NCBI GenBank assembly: GCA_025765595.1
Contig: JAIVFH010000034.1
Location: 1 to 64,000 of the forward strand
Length of the DNA: 64,000 bases
Origin: Obelidium mucronatum
Taxonomy: Eukaryota > Chytridiomycota > Chytridiomycetes > Chytridiales > Chytriomycetaceae
Direction of reading: 5' to 3'
Shown in pieces: positions 41,328 through 55,468 of the stretch (positions are counted from its first letter, which is position 1; the number at the start of each line of letters is the position of its first letter). Under the pieces are notes generated by a model. The model searched no databases. It saw only the letters and a program-made list of their open reading frames with translations, and had not been told where the DNA came from. The position numbers and the translations under genes are program-made.

Positions 41328-43463
41328 TTACTCCAATTCCATGGGATCCATCCCCTCCGCCGCCTCCTCCACCCATATACTAGCAAATGCATCGTCACAT
41401 GTCATAAATTGGTCACTGGACCCACCCAATCGATTCTTTGTGTTTTGATCATCATGGTATTCTCCACGAATTGCCTCCTCAATATCCCGATAATACCCTC
41501 CCAACACCTCAAACATGGCATCCACATCAGCAACCCCCTCTGCCGCTGCCGCTGCTGCCACTGGTGCCACATTCATTCCTCCTCCTCCTCCACCCCCTTG
41601 CTGCTGCTGCTGCTGTATACTAGTCAAACAAGAAACGTCCCACCACCCAACACCCACTGGAATCTGAAACTCCTGAAAATACCGAAGTCGATCCAACTGT
41701 GCAGGAACCGTCATATTGTGTGGTTTTGTGAGTGGATGATTGGCCGCTTTGGCTTGCGTTTCCAAAGTGTGTTCGGAGCAGGCTTGGGCGTAGGCTTTCA
41801 GTTGAGGATATGTGATTTTGGTTTCTAAAGGATGAGGCGTCGGAGTAATTTTGATGTTGGTGTCGTTTGTGTTTTTGTTTGTATTGGGGATGTTGGTGCA
41901 TGTGTTTGTGTTTGTGTTTGTGTTTATGTTTGCGTTGGTTGTAGTGGTGGTGGTGTTGGTCGTCGTGGTGGTGGACTGCAAGGCAGGGGCCTGTTCATTC
42001 TCACTGAATCCCAAAGAAAAGATTTCAGAATCTTGCGACTGTTCGATAGTGGGCGGTTCCTCCTGCTGCGATTCTTCCAATGAAGGACTGTCTTCAACGC
42101 GTCGCGCTTGTAGCTGAATTTTAGGCAGTTGTAGCAAAAGCAGTGCCAACTGTTGCTGGGATAATGGCTGGTTCTGTTCCTGTTGTTGTTGTCGGAGTGT
42201 GTCATGCGATGGTGGCACAGAGCCATTGACAGTAGAAGGTATTTTTTCCGGTGCCGCCAGTGGCGGAGAAAACTCAACGCGAGTAATTGACTGGATCCCA
42301 ATAGAATTCGGCATACATGCAGTTGAAGTCGAGCTGGCCGTGTTTGTCAAGGGTGTGGAAGTGTATCCAACCATTTCTGTCGGAACCAACGCAGATGATC
42401 CTTGGGGATTTAAAAACGTGGAATCATGCTGTTGTTTTTGTTGTTGTTGCGTTGATTCCCTGAGTTGTTCGGGTTGGTTTGCTGATGGTTCTTTCAATTG
42501 AGACCTCCCACAAAGATACTTTTCTGGTGTCGAGAATTCGTGTCGCTGCAGTTTCCTCCGTTGTTGCGATATGTCATGACCCTGCTGCTGCTGCTGCTGC
42601 CGCGGAGGGGGTTGATGTTTTTGTGTGTGGCTGTGACTAGGCACTGACGGACCCAGAATCCCACCTCCCGCAGAATCCAAAAACCTTTTATATTCAAGTC
42701 CATTCAAACCTTGTTCCACCTCCGTCAAGGCCGTACTACAAACAGCTCCCAACTTTCTCAATCCAGCTGCTGCGGCACCTACAGGGTCAGCAGAAGTAGC
42801 AGCAGCAGCGGCAGCAGCAGCTGCTTCATGACACCCTGATACGGTTACAGCTGAAGTCGCTGCTCCTCCTCCTCCCGCTGATGCAGCGACACGCGTTTTT
42901 TCGTACCACTCCCCAAACCCACTCGGGTACTTGACAACCATATCTTCGATCCACCTGATGACTTGCTCCTGAGACGCATACAACCGCTGCTCTGATAACC
43001 AACCAACAAATTTAGAAGACAACTCATTGTGGGTTTTGTTTTCACAGAGGTCTTTCCATCCGTAATTGTACCATACTTCGAATGCCTGAGGGGAAGCGGG
43101 AGAGAGAGTGAGTGAGAGAGGCAAACCAATAAAATTAGAAAGAAAAAAAAAATGATTAATATGATTTTTTTTTTTGGAAAGACTTATTATTTATTATTGA
43201 AGAATTACCTTGTAGATCATGATTCGTGGATCCTTGTCATCAGCAGTAGTTCCGCCATTTCGCACGGCGGCGGCGGCGGCGGCGGGAGAAGCACTCATCG
43301 CGTTCAACGACGACGAAGATGCAGATTTATTTGGTGCATTACTATTTCTGCTGGCAGCATCGCTGTCAATGTGTTGCTGCTGCTGCGGTTGCTGACAAGT
43401 TTTTGGAATGAGAGCCTCTGAGAATACATTTTGGGAAATCATAGGACTGCTTCCGGAAATCAT
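41328..43463 (-). CDS. Gln/Asn-rich protein with a novel ~65-residue helical domain
   Basis: Two exons (43209-43463 and 41328-43085) give 670 residues. After a Gln/Ala-rich start, residues ~86-150 form a compact helical segment (AFEVWYNYGWKDLC ... SSKFVGWLSEQRLYASQEQVIRWIEDMVVKYPSGFGEWYEK) that straddles the exon junction and looks folded. The remainder is low complexity with Gln, Ala, Thr-Asn and Gly runs and a few short helices; it ends EAAEGMDPMELE. The pattern is that of a nuclear regulator, but I recognise no family. An upstream in-frame ATG (43574) is possible. Confidence 0.6.
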
Positions 43464-44075
43464 TTCGGAATAGTTTTTTTTTTTTTGTTGGTTATCAGAG
43501 GGTGTTGTGTTGTGTTGTGGGGGGCTAATTTGTATTGAGCAACAAGGATTTGGAAGACACGCGATTCTATTCAAGAGGGTTTGATTGATTCATTTTAGTT
43601 TATAGTTGTTTTTTTTCGGGGGTGTACAGGTATTTAAATTCGAAGATGATCAAATCAATGCTTCGAAAAAACTGATCGCTCGATCCAACAGCATCAACAA
43701 CGAAAAACAAGCAAATAGAATGGGGTACTACTTACACGCCAAGATCTCTATTTGGTCCGAATTCTAGTGAGGTCTTTAGATCAAAAATAAAAATAAATCT
43801 GTTTGTTTGGTTGTTGATCAACAATTAAAAAGTTGTCAAACATATTTGGGATGCATTTTCGAAAAATGTCCTTTTTTAATAACGAGACGAAAAAGCCAAA
43901 GAATATCAAGAAGGTGATAAAAAAAAAGGAAACTATACAAAGAAAAACTATACACAGACAGGACAGGAAAGAAGTAAAAAAAAATAAAAAACGGACACTG
44001 TCATACAAAAGACACGCAAAAAAAACAATAACCCAAAGAAAGATATAAAAAAAGTCCAAACACATCAAGCATTGC
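43464..44075. other. Intergenic region
   Basis: Between two minus-strand genes. 43464-43620 is likely the 5' leader of the Gln-rich gene; 43780-44075 is A-rich with lysine-coding-like open frames on the plus strand that look like composition artefacts. Nothing else is seen. Confidence 0.5.
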
Positions 44076-46842
<2,767 letters not shown>

Positions 46843-46997
46843 GGCTGCTGGAGTAAGTGGAGTTGATGTATTCTGTCGCGTAGTTCAATCCGAAAAGGCG
46901 GCGAATAATGATGTAGTCGTGTTTCCAGGGAGGGAAAAGATACACGTTTTTGGGGCTTCTTTGCGTGTTTTTTGTCAAGAAACAATATGGATGTATC

Positions 46998-47303
46998 ATG
47001 GAGATTTTAGAGATTTTTGAATTGGGTCCGGACCAACAAGCAATGCTTGGCCCCTTGGGTGGCCCAGACCACTTCCGAGCGTCTACTGCCGTTCTTATCT
47101 CTTTACTGGCAATTTACTTGGTATTCGGTTCTGTCCCGCTCGAGTCTCGAGCAGGTTTTGCCAGTGTGCAGGAAAGAACAGTGATCAGTGTTGAATCGCA
47201 CAAGTCACGAGGACACAGACACAGACACAACCAGGGGTTATTGCACCCTCATCGCTTTATTTTTGAGAATGACAAAGCAGTTAACATCAACAGTTGGTTG
47301 TAA
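46998..47303 (+). CDS. Possible small single-pass membrane protein
   Basis: An intronless frame of ~101 residues from the ATG at 46998. It has one hydrophobic segment (TAVLISLLAIYLVFGSV, about residues 29-45) and a His/Arg-rich tail (GHRHRHNQGLLHPHR). It lies between the kinase start and the carrier stop, both on the opposite strand. There is no homology I recognise, and chance cannot be ruled out. Confidence 0.3.
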   Translation: MEILEIFELGPDQQAMLGPLGGPDHFRASTAVLISLLAIYLVFGSVPLESRAGFASVQERTVISVESHKSRGHRHRHNQGLLHPHRFIFENDKAVNINSWL

Positions 47304-47370
47304 ACGTGCACAAAAAAATCCATGCTCAACTGGATAAGACGCCCAGTCATTATACTGGCCAAAAAAAAAG

Positions 47371-48789
47371 TCACTTCCTCCATCCCCATTCACTAATCTT
47401 TTTCTGAGCTTGCAGCATCACAACCATGCTGAATCCGTTACTGACCATTGACCTTAAGGTACCCGGCCATATCCCACGATACAGACCAAAAACACCATGC
47501 TGAGAAACCAAGTACCGCGTTCGTTGAGCAAGTGTCGGTTTCTCAATGTTCTTTCCCCCGACAGTCACAGGCATATCTGCTTGAACCTGGTTTTTGAGCA
47601 CCTCAAACGGCCAAACCACCCAAAACCCAATAGTAGCACTACAACTGGACGCCAAAAACTGACCCCAAAGAGTATCAAACGTGCGAGGGGAATGCCTCTT
47701 GATGCTATCAATCAAAGCAAAGTACGTGACCATAACTCCACTGGTGCGAACAACCTGAAGTGGGAACCCTTTGGATAATTCATGGAAATGCCATTGCTGT
47801 CCAGTTTGGCCTTTTACTTTTGCCAATTCGATGGGGGATTCGAGACACGCTCGTGTGAATGCTGCACAGAATCCAGAGGCAAAGACTCGAATTTGAACTC
47901 CGCTTGTTCCGGGAACGGTTTGTTTCCATGCGTCACTGTCCCACTTTGTATAGAGTGCTTCATATACGGCAAATTGGATGCTTCGGTATAACCCACTTCC
48001 CATTAATGGTGGCAGAACACCCTTGTATAGACCGCGAATACCTCCTTCATTCATAAAGACTCGTTTGAAGGAAGCTAAAAATGAGTGAAAACATTAATAT
48101 TCAAATATTGCTTGTGTGTCGTTTGTTATTTTTACCAAACATTCCGCCACTTTCCAAGTGACCGTGTTGTGCTTGCATTTTCGTCTTGATGGTGTCAAAA
48201 GGATGACCCACTGAAACGGAAGTCTGTGAACAACAGGATTAATTACTTTTCAAGTGTCTACTTTCATCTTCCTTGGCGCATTTTTCACGCCTTAGGCGTC
48301 GTCATTCCGGTCATCTCCGATTTTGAGTTCCGATCACTCATTTTTGAGATTTTTCCTTGCTTTGACACATGGCTACGAGGCCATAGAGCCACAGACATCC
48401 GAATGAATTGGATCGGTAAATGGTAATGAGATGATAAGGAAAGAGACAGAAACAGAAGAGATTGACTTTGAGAGTGTGACCAGAATGTATTTTTGGAATG
48501 ATGGTAATCCAAGAACGTATCAGCTTAAGTCCAGACGAGCAATTCTATCTGCCAACATACTCTCAATGAATCAATGCTCCCAGCGATCTCCTTTCAGTCT
48601 CTCTTTCATCAAAAATGCATGGATGAACATCCAAACTCCACCCAGAGACAGTATGGATCATGTCTCCCCATAGGCACAAGAATCATGTAGAATGACAGAG
48701 TGAGTACTCACGATTCCGTAAAGAATTCCAGTTCCCATTCCAATTGCGCCTTCTTTCAGCCAATGGCCCCTCTTTTCGTTGTGTGTCAT
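47371..48789 (-). CDS. Mitochondrial carrier family (SLC25) protein
   Basis: Three exons (48712-48789, 48136-48223, 47371-48074) give 289 residues, the usual size. The three signature repeats are present: GHPFDTIKTKMQ (exon 2), ESPIELAKVKGQ, and WPFEVLKNQVQ, each followed by the expected Gly-x-x-G-like segments (GIRGLYKG, GVFGLYRG). Six membrane helices are expected in the inner mitochondrial membrane. Repeat contact residues are not typical of the ADP/ATP or phosphate carriers; the solute is unknown. Intron 1 is ~490 bases, the longest in this part of the window, and contains a CGCC-TTA-GGCG palindrome at 48288. Confidence 0.85.
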
Positions 48790-48918
48790 GGAAATTCTTG
48801 TTCAGTTTTAGAAAAAAAAGTCACTCGACTGCAACATGTCGGGAAAACGGTTTATTACAAAATCTCAAAAAATCTAGCAGGATGGATACAAAGACAAAAA
48901 GAACACGCTGTAGTAGGC

Positions 48919-49482
48919 CTACACGTCAACCAGCAGTTCCCGTGCGTGGTTGAACATGACGTAGCCGATGGGGGCCGCCAGCACGCACAGCAGGGCGTGC
49001 GGCAGCAGATGCAGCTGCGAGGCGGCGTAGGAGGGGTCGCGGTTGGCGGCGTCGACAAAGGCCAACACGAAGCCCAGCAGGATGTCCAGCGCCAGCGCCG
49101 GCGCCAGCAGCAGCGCGTCCAGCACCAGCCACGCCTCGATGCGCGCAAACTCGGGCGCGTGCGTGTCCAGCCAGAACGTTTTCTGGCGCGCCGACAGCGG
49201 CAGGAAGCGGCGCAGCAGCGCCTGCTTGTGCCGCTGCGTGTGCGGCGCGCCGCCGAATGCAACGAGCGGCGCAATCTTGAGCGCGACAAGCCCGAGCAGC
49301 AGCGCAAAGAGGACTGCGTACTGGCTGGCGACCGACACCACGCTGCCGCTCGAGGTAACGTACGGGTCCGGGAGCCTGCCGCGGAAGTGCACACACACGG
49401 CGGCGGCGGCGGCGAGGACCACGCCGTAGAGCACGTATGGCAGCGCCCGGAGCGCCTGGGACGGTGGATCTTTTGGTGCCAT
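48919..49482 (-). CDS. Four-helix membrane protein, unknown
   Basis: A single-exon, GC-rich frame of 187 residues. Four hydrophobic segments are visible: LPYVLYGVVLAAAAAVCV (~14-31), YAVLFALLLGLVALKIAPLV (~55-74), LVLDALLLAPALALDILLGFVLAFV (~118-142) and HALLCVLAAPIGYVMF (~160-175). A basic loop HTQRHKQALLRRFLPLSARQK separates helices 2 and 3. It is probably an integral membrane protein. Very high GC at third positions produces long shadow frames on both strands. The family is not recognised. Confidence 0.6.
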   Translation of the reverse strand: MAPKDPPSQALRALPYVLYGVVLAAAAAVCVHFRGRLPDPYVTSSGSVVSVASQYAVLFALLLGLVALKIAPLVAFGGAPHTQRHKQALLRRFLPLSARQKTFWLDTHAPEFARIEAWLVLDALLLAPALALDILLGFVLAFVDAANRDPSYAASQLHLLPHALLCVLAAPIGYVMFNHARELLVDV

Positions 49483-49514
49483 TTATGATTTCAATGTTTT
49501 AATCAAAAGATTGT

Positions 49515-50882
49515 TCACGAAAGTGTAATCCCAACAAGAGTCGCAATTGACCCCTTCCTCAATTCATCCTCATTATTGCTGGTGGCCTTCACAGTCATAT
49601 CAACTGTCTCCGCGATACAAGAAGGATCAACTTGGATCACAAACTTTTTGCACACATCTTGAATCCCCTGCTTTGTTACTGGTTTCGCCATTGTTTCAGT
49701 AACACCCAAAACACGTAATGGACTCTTGTCCTCTGCGCGAACAAGATTTCCTGTAACCGCAATAATAGGACAAGCGACTCCCAGCGCCCGAATCCGAGCT
49801 GCTGCCTCATCCCTAAAAACAAACAATAAAAATCATGTTATTCATACCAAGAAAAAGTGTACATTTCAATACACACCCATTCATTCCAGGCATCTCTAAA
49901 TCCATAAAGATGATTCCAAATTTTTTCAATTGACACATTCGAACAGCATCTTGTCCTGTGGCGACTTGCACGATTTCCTGAAATGTGCCCAATCGTTCCA
50001 ACAATTTCACGAGTATCTGGCGGTTGATGAGGGAGTCATCTACCACAAGGGCCAAAGGTTTAGGGGATTGCATCCCTGCTGCTGTTGTTGTTGCCGATTG
50101 TGGTACTGCGCTTGCAAGTTTCATGGGAACTACGGGCGGTGGTGCAAATACGGCGGTTGACGAGGCAGGCTGCCAGATTTCATGCTTGCTTCCTGTCGAC
50201 TGTTGTTGGTGATGCTGATTCATTGGCTTGTATATTCCATTTTCAGAAAGGCTTCTTTTTCCTGTAATTTTGACTGGCATCGACGAGAAATGTTGCTGTT
50301 GCTGCTGTTGCTGAGAATTTACCAGAGAATTTACTGACACTTGTGACTGATAAACCGGCAAATCAGTGTAGAGTGCGTATCGTTTCAAGGATGATCGGAT
50401 ACTCTGACTCTTTGGTGGGAGAAGTGGTGCCGTCGTCCCGCCATCCTGAACTACCACTACTGCTGTTGCTGTTGCTAATTGAGGAGCAAAAGCTGCTGCC
50501 AGCGGCGGCGGAGACAGTGGCGCGACACGCAAAAGCGTGTGAATCGGCGTCGATGTGCATGAAAATTCGGCGATCGAGTTACTGGCAATCGGCGTAGAGT
50601 ATTGACGCTTTTGTTCTGAAGTGGCCCGAGAAATTGACAGACTATGTCTCATTGTTATTGGTTCATGATCATCCTGTTCATAAAAACTAGCTGTATTAGG
50701 CTTATGCTGAATATTATGCTTCTTCATGATTGCTATAAGGGTTTCTTTGGAAACTGGTTTAGGGACAACTTGATTGATTCCTGATGCCTCCAAGTACATT
50801 GTTTCATCGGGTGTGAGATTTTTGGCTGTGATTGCAATAATTGGAGTTTTGTTTCCAGTTTCTCTTATTCTTTTGGTTGCAG

Positions 50883-50920
<38 letters not shown>

Positions 50921-53900
50921 CGTTCAAATGAAAAACGTTAAAATAATAACAAAAAAGAAAACTTTTAAAGAAACAAAAAAATAGATACTCACATGACCAT
51001 TCATATTTGGCATTTCCAAATCCATAAAAATAATATCAAACCACACTTGCTTAGCCGCTTCCACTGCCTCGACACCATCGACAACTTCAAAAATCTCAAC
51101 CTCCTTGTTACTCACAATCAAGAGAAGCTTCTTCAAAAGATGTCGGAACACTGAGGAATCATCCACAATCAAAACACGCCCTTTTAGATATGTGGTGGTG
51201 GACACATCCCCTATTCTTGAGTCGCCAAAATCAATGGGGATTCTGATGGACGGAGACCGCGCCAAAGAGCATGAGGAGGCAAACTTTTCAAATGTCGCGG
51301 CTGTGTTATGTCGTATCATGGACATACTATTGCTACTTTCTGGACCTTGTGAAACGGAGGTGTGTTGTTGCTTTTGGTGGTGGATTTGGCCACGTGTTGC
51401 CTCGGGAGTAGGTGTAGCTGTGGAGGTGGAAGTAGTAGTACCACTATTCTCTCCATCTGGATCATATTCCGAAAATTGCACCAGCACTGGTGTGTCCGAC
51501 TTATAGCGAACTTGCTTTTTGTTGACTTGTACAGACGGTTTCCTCAATATCGAGGTGACACGTTTAGTGCTCGCATAGGAAGGGTTCGCGCTGTTTCGAA
51601 TCACAGGAAGCTGCGTTGAATGGGAAGTAGAATGAAGCTGCTGCTGCTGCTGTTGCTGTTGCTGCTGCTGTTGCTGCTGTTGTTGTGGTTGTGGTTGTGG
51701 TTGAGGCGACTGCGTTTGAAGAGTACTTAAGTCAGATGAGTAAGTTTCAGGTATATCCCATTTTGGCGATGACGACTGACTCAGCGATGAAATAGAGTAA
51801 TTTCCTTGTCTTGACAGATTATAATGTACCTTCTTTGATGCGTTACTACTTCTTCTCAAACTGGATTTAAAGCTACTAAAATTGGTGCTGGCTGTTTTCA
51901 AGGCGCTTTTACTGCGGTCTCGCGGAACTGTGGTTTGTCGAGATGATTCACCACCATCAGCAGTAGTGCTTCCTCTTTCCAGAATGGACGAAGCATATAT
52001 CCCGCTTTTACTTTTCCAAGAATCTCGGCTTGATTGAATTGTGGATCCCATACTTGATTTAATAGATTCCAGCTCAAGATAGCAAGTATTTCCCCCAAAT
52101 GCTGTCGCTGACAGAGACGACGACGGTTTATCTTCAACTTCCAATTCAGACACAGGAAGTTGAATGTTAATGCTAACTGTCCCGCCAATGTCCAACTCTC
52201 TCCACTCGGTCGATATTTTGCCCCCAAGAAGCAACACAAGGTTATGACAGATTGCCATTTCAAGGCCTGAAGTTTCAAACTCGCAGGTTTCAGTCAAGTT
52301 GCGGATTCGAAATGGCTCAAGAACTGTAGTAGCTTCGGTTGGAGAGATGTTGGATCCAACATGAGTGACTGATATGTCCAAGAATGTCACCTCATCAAAC
52401 AAATAGTCCTTTTCATCGTCTTCTATTGAATCGGTCGAGTCACTGTTTGAATTCTTGACGGTATTAATGGCCAGACAGACAGATTCAGATGTCTTTTTTT
52501 TTGTCAAGAAAAAATCGTTACTAAATTTGTTTTCAAAAAAAAAAAAAATTAAAAAATTAAACCCACTGGAAAGGCAAAAAGAACTGAATTTAGAATGACT
52601 CTATGGAAAATATCCACATCCATAGAGGTACAGCCATGGACAACGTTCACTTGAGTTTGGAACTTGACTCTATCAAGACCCCGGCGTTCGAGTACTTTCC
52701 TTGCACAGGAAACTACATCAGATATTAATTCGTTCAGTTGAAGAGGCTCTGGATTCAAGTGAACTGCTCCCGCACACAGCATGGCAAAGAAGGAGATATC
52801 ATCAGCGATACCCAACAAGGCCTTTCTTTCTTTCAATGCAAAGTCAACCAGCGTCGGATTCAATATTGGATCTGCCACTACAGTTTGGCTACTAATATCA
52901 CTTGCCCCTGTTTCAGCAAGTGGCGGAGGCCCACTATAGTAATTCGATTCCAAAACCTGTCTCACAATTTCCAAAGGCCCACGGATACGGTCACATACAT
53001 GTGCAAGGTATCTCAATTTAACAGCTTCCAACGCGTTCAGCCGTTCTTTTTCCTCCCTGATATTCGCCGTCTCCACGCTGTACTTTCTGGTTGCATCTTG
53101 CACATCCAATTCTGCTTTCCGTTCGCTGATTTTCAAGTTTGTAAGCAAGTAGACAAATAAGAGAGCAATGATTTGGAGGATTGTGTGTAAATGCAGGACG
53201 GGTAAAAATAGCAGACGGTCCACATTTATGGGAGATGGTTCGGCAGCTACTTGTTGCGGGGAAACCAATTCTGGCGTCAGAAAAGGCGGTAAAAAGTTGA
53301 ATACAAGATTTGCAAGGAGACTGGTGAGGTTCACTAATGAAGCTCCTTCATTGCCACTATAGAAGCAGCTCAGGAGAACCAAGAAGAAAGAAATGTAGAC
53401 TAAATAGAGAACTGATTGAGTTGCTAGGATTAGCTTGAGCATATAAGCCAGTATCATTATTGATGTTGATGTGAGTAGTGGCAGCATTGTGCTGACTTTT
53501 GCTTTTAATAAAAGACTAGGGAGAGTTCGCCAACACGTGCAAATGGTGAAGAAGAGGGGTGTTACGATGAGCAGACCGGGAAAACTGGCGCTCCAATCTA
53601 GCAGCCAAACTGTAGAAAACGTAGTTGCCGATGTGCTAGTTGTGCTGCTGACAAAGTATATGGTGAATAGTGATCTACCAAGTGATCCAAAGAAGTTGGC
53701 CGCAACACTAGCGGCAATCAACAGAGCCAAAGAGTTTCGCGTGTATAGATTTAACGATTTATCCAGAGTTGTAATGGTGAACGCAGCCGTACAGGACTCT
53801 CCCAAATGCAACACTGCGAGACCGAGTGCAGACAGCCACGGATACGCTGATAGAAGTCCGCAAAACACGGCAGTCAAAAGCAATAGCACTAACAGAAGCT

Positions 53901-54234
53901 TAGAGCTGCTGCTGGTGCTACTGGTGGACATGATCATAGCAACGTGAAAGCCATTGGCTAGCCAGAGTAGAGGAAAACCGGCAAGACTCACAAATACTGC
54001 AAGGCGGGTAAGGCCATAGGACACTGAAAAACACGTAATTCCAAAGAGAAAAGCCGGTGTAACGCGTTCAAAGAAGGCCAGAGCTGCCATCTTGGTTGAG
54101 GGGGACAAAGAGTCAAATCCCAGATTTACGTTCTTTGAACGCCAATCCATCCAAAGAAACCAGGTCCAAGAAGTATACAATGAAGAGATAAGGTCGAATT
54201 CAAAATCGTTCTCTTTGGTGGTTATATTTGCCAT
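49515..54234 (-). CDS. Membrane hybrid histidine kinase, kinase core degenerate, two receivers
   Basis: Four exons (52567-54234, 50993-52492, 49877-50883, 49515-49812) give 1,490 residues. The N-terminus has about eight membrane helices resembling a MASE1-type sensor (AGFPLLWLANGFHVAMIM). In the dimerisation helix the H-box reads YLAHVCDRIRGPLEIV, with Asp where the phosphorylated His belongs. The ATPase domain has HVGSNI for DxGxGI, SGLEMAI for the G2 box, and one N-box Asn replaced by Phe. Two receiver domains follow. REC1 has VLIVDDS, IIFMDLEMPN, AITAKN and PKPVS; REC2 has ALVVDDS, IIFMDLEMPG, AVTGN and AKPVT. Both keep the acidic pair, phospho-Asp, Thr and Lys. It is probably a scaffold or phosphate acceptor, not an autokinase. 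Confidence 0.85.
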
Positions 54235-54745
54235 GGCCCGTAAAAAGAAGACTACCAATTGATGCTAACAGCCGTGCACGAAAATGGAGCAAGAAAACAA
54301 GTCCCTTCGCCACTACTTCACCCACTTCCACTACGGGAGCAGCTTAAACGATTAAAGGTATCATTTACGCGTCTTCGTCACCTGGCGTTACCTGTCCGTT
54401 ACTGCAAATGAGATTTCTCCCCCAACTTCCTTCTACCCAGCACGTCACCCTCCTCCTCGACTATCAGAGTCCGGCTTCCCAACTAAAAAAAGTTGTTGAG
54501 CGTGTCAGACTCACTCTCTCCCTGACTGCAGATGGGCTTGGCCCGAACAGACTCCATGTTCCCAACAGAGCTACGGCGCATTAAAACAACAGCCTTTTTT
54601 TGCTATCGTAAAATAACTTTCCAGATTTAATTTGATTCTTTTGAAAGCTCATTTTTTTTTTTTTTTTTTTTACTTCATTTGTTTTTCTTCAATTATTATT
54701 ATATTTTTTTTTTTGGGGAGGATAAGGTAAACAAACATAAACTAT
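54235..54745. other. Intergenic region
   Basis: Upstream of the histidine-kinase-like gene. It contains T-runs at 54650-54671 and 54706-54714. An alternative in-frame start for the kinase lies at 54258. No gene or RNA is recognised. Confidence 0.5.
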
Positions 54746-55120
54746 TTATTCTTGTTGCTCTTCCCAAACACGCAGAGAACGCAATCCGCTATACAAGTCA
54801 CGGCCTTCCGCCAAAGTGTTGTGAACTTCAGATTCCACCTCTTGGCGAGTCTTTCCAGCAACAATCATGGTATCCAATCCCTCATTGAATCCAATGCATT
54901 TGTGGAACGTTGCTTGCGCAAACCAGATTCTAGATCCTTGCTTGGGGGTAGCGGGGGTGGTGGTGGCGGTGTTGGTTGGTGTACTTTGCGATTCGTCCCC
55001 ATGTTTACTACTAGATACGCGGGTAGTTCTTAGAGACACGATATTAATTCTGCTTGGATGCGATAGAGATATACGAGGAAGTGTGTTCTGACGGAGGTGG
55101 AGGTGGCCCAGCAAAGCCAT
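54746..55120 (-). CDS. Small protein, possibly mitochondrial
   Basis: An intronless frame of 124 residues. The N-terminus MALLGHLHLRQNTLPRISL is rich in Arg, Leu and Ser without acids until residue ~41, which fits a mitochondrial targeting sequence. After a Thr/Pro linker comes a folded-looking segment (WFAQATFHKCIGFNEGLDTMIVAGKTRQEVESEVHNTLAEG; positions ~66-106). I recognise no family. Confidence 0.5.
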   Translation of the reverse strand: MALLGHLHLRQNTLPRISLSHPSRINIVSLRTTRVSSSKHGDESQSTPTNTATTTPATPKQGSRIWFAQATFHKCIGFNEGLDTMIVAGKTRQEVESEVHNTLAEGRDLYSGLRSLRVWEEQQE

Positions 55121-55468
55121 TGTTTTGACTGTAAAAAAATTTTTTTAGTAAATCAAAGGTGTATAAACTGCTCTGGAAGATTCACATGGCGAAATAGTAG
55201 ACTCGGCTCAGTCTTTTTTTTGTCAAAAAGAGAATTTTAATAGAAAAGGTTTTATTCAATTTTTTCAATTGCACCAAGACTTTCAAACAGCCAATTGATA
55301 GTTTTACTTTTTGCGAACCAAATTCAAGCGGATATCCATCATTTCGCAACACCAAACACTCGCAAACCTGAACCGGATAACTCAAAACTTTCCACGAATC
55401 AATACAATGACAACATGTTGTTTATTTATTCCTTCTGTCTCGACACGAAAAAACCTCCTCGCTGCTCA
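55121..55468. other. Intergenic region
   Basis: Separates the small protein gene from the 3' end of the Src1/MAN1 gene. It has T-rich runs at 55130-55146 and 55213-55222. Short frames are present, none convincing. Confidence 0.45.

Noticed and set aside
43833..44048. Lys-rich plus-strand protein
   Set aside because: A-rich intergenic composition without any domain; probably not coding.
48855..49429. Cys/Arg/Ser-rich frames overlapping the four-helix membrane protein
   Set aside because: GC-driven shadows. The chosen frame alone shows alternating hydrophobic helices with basic loops.
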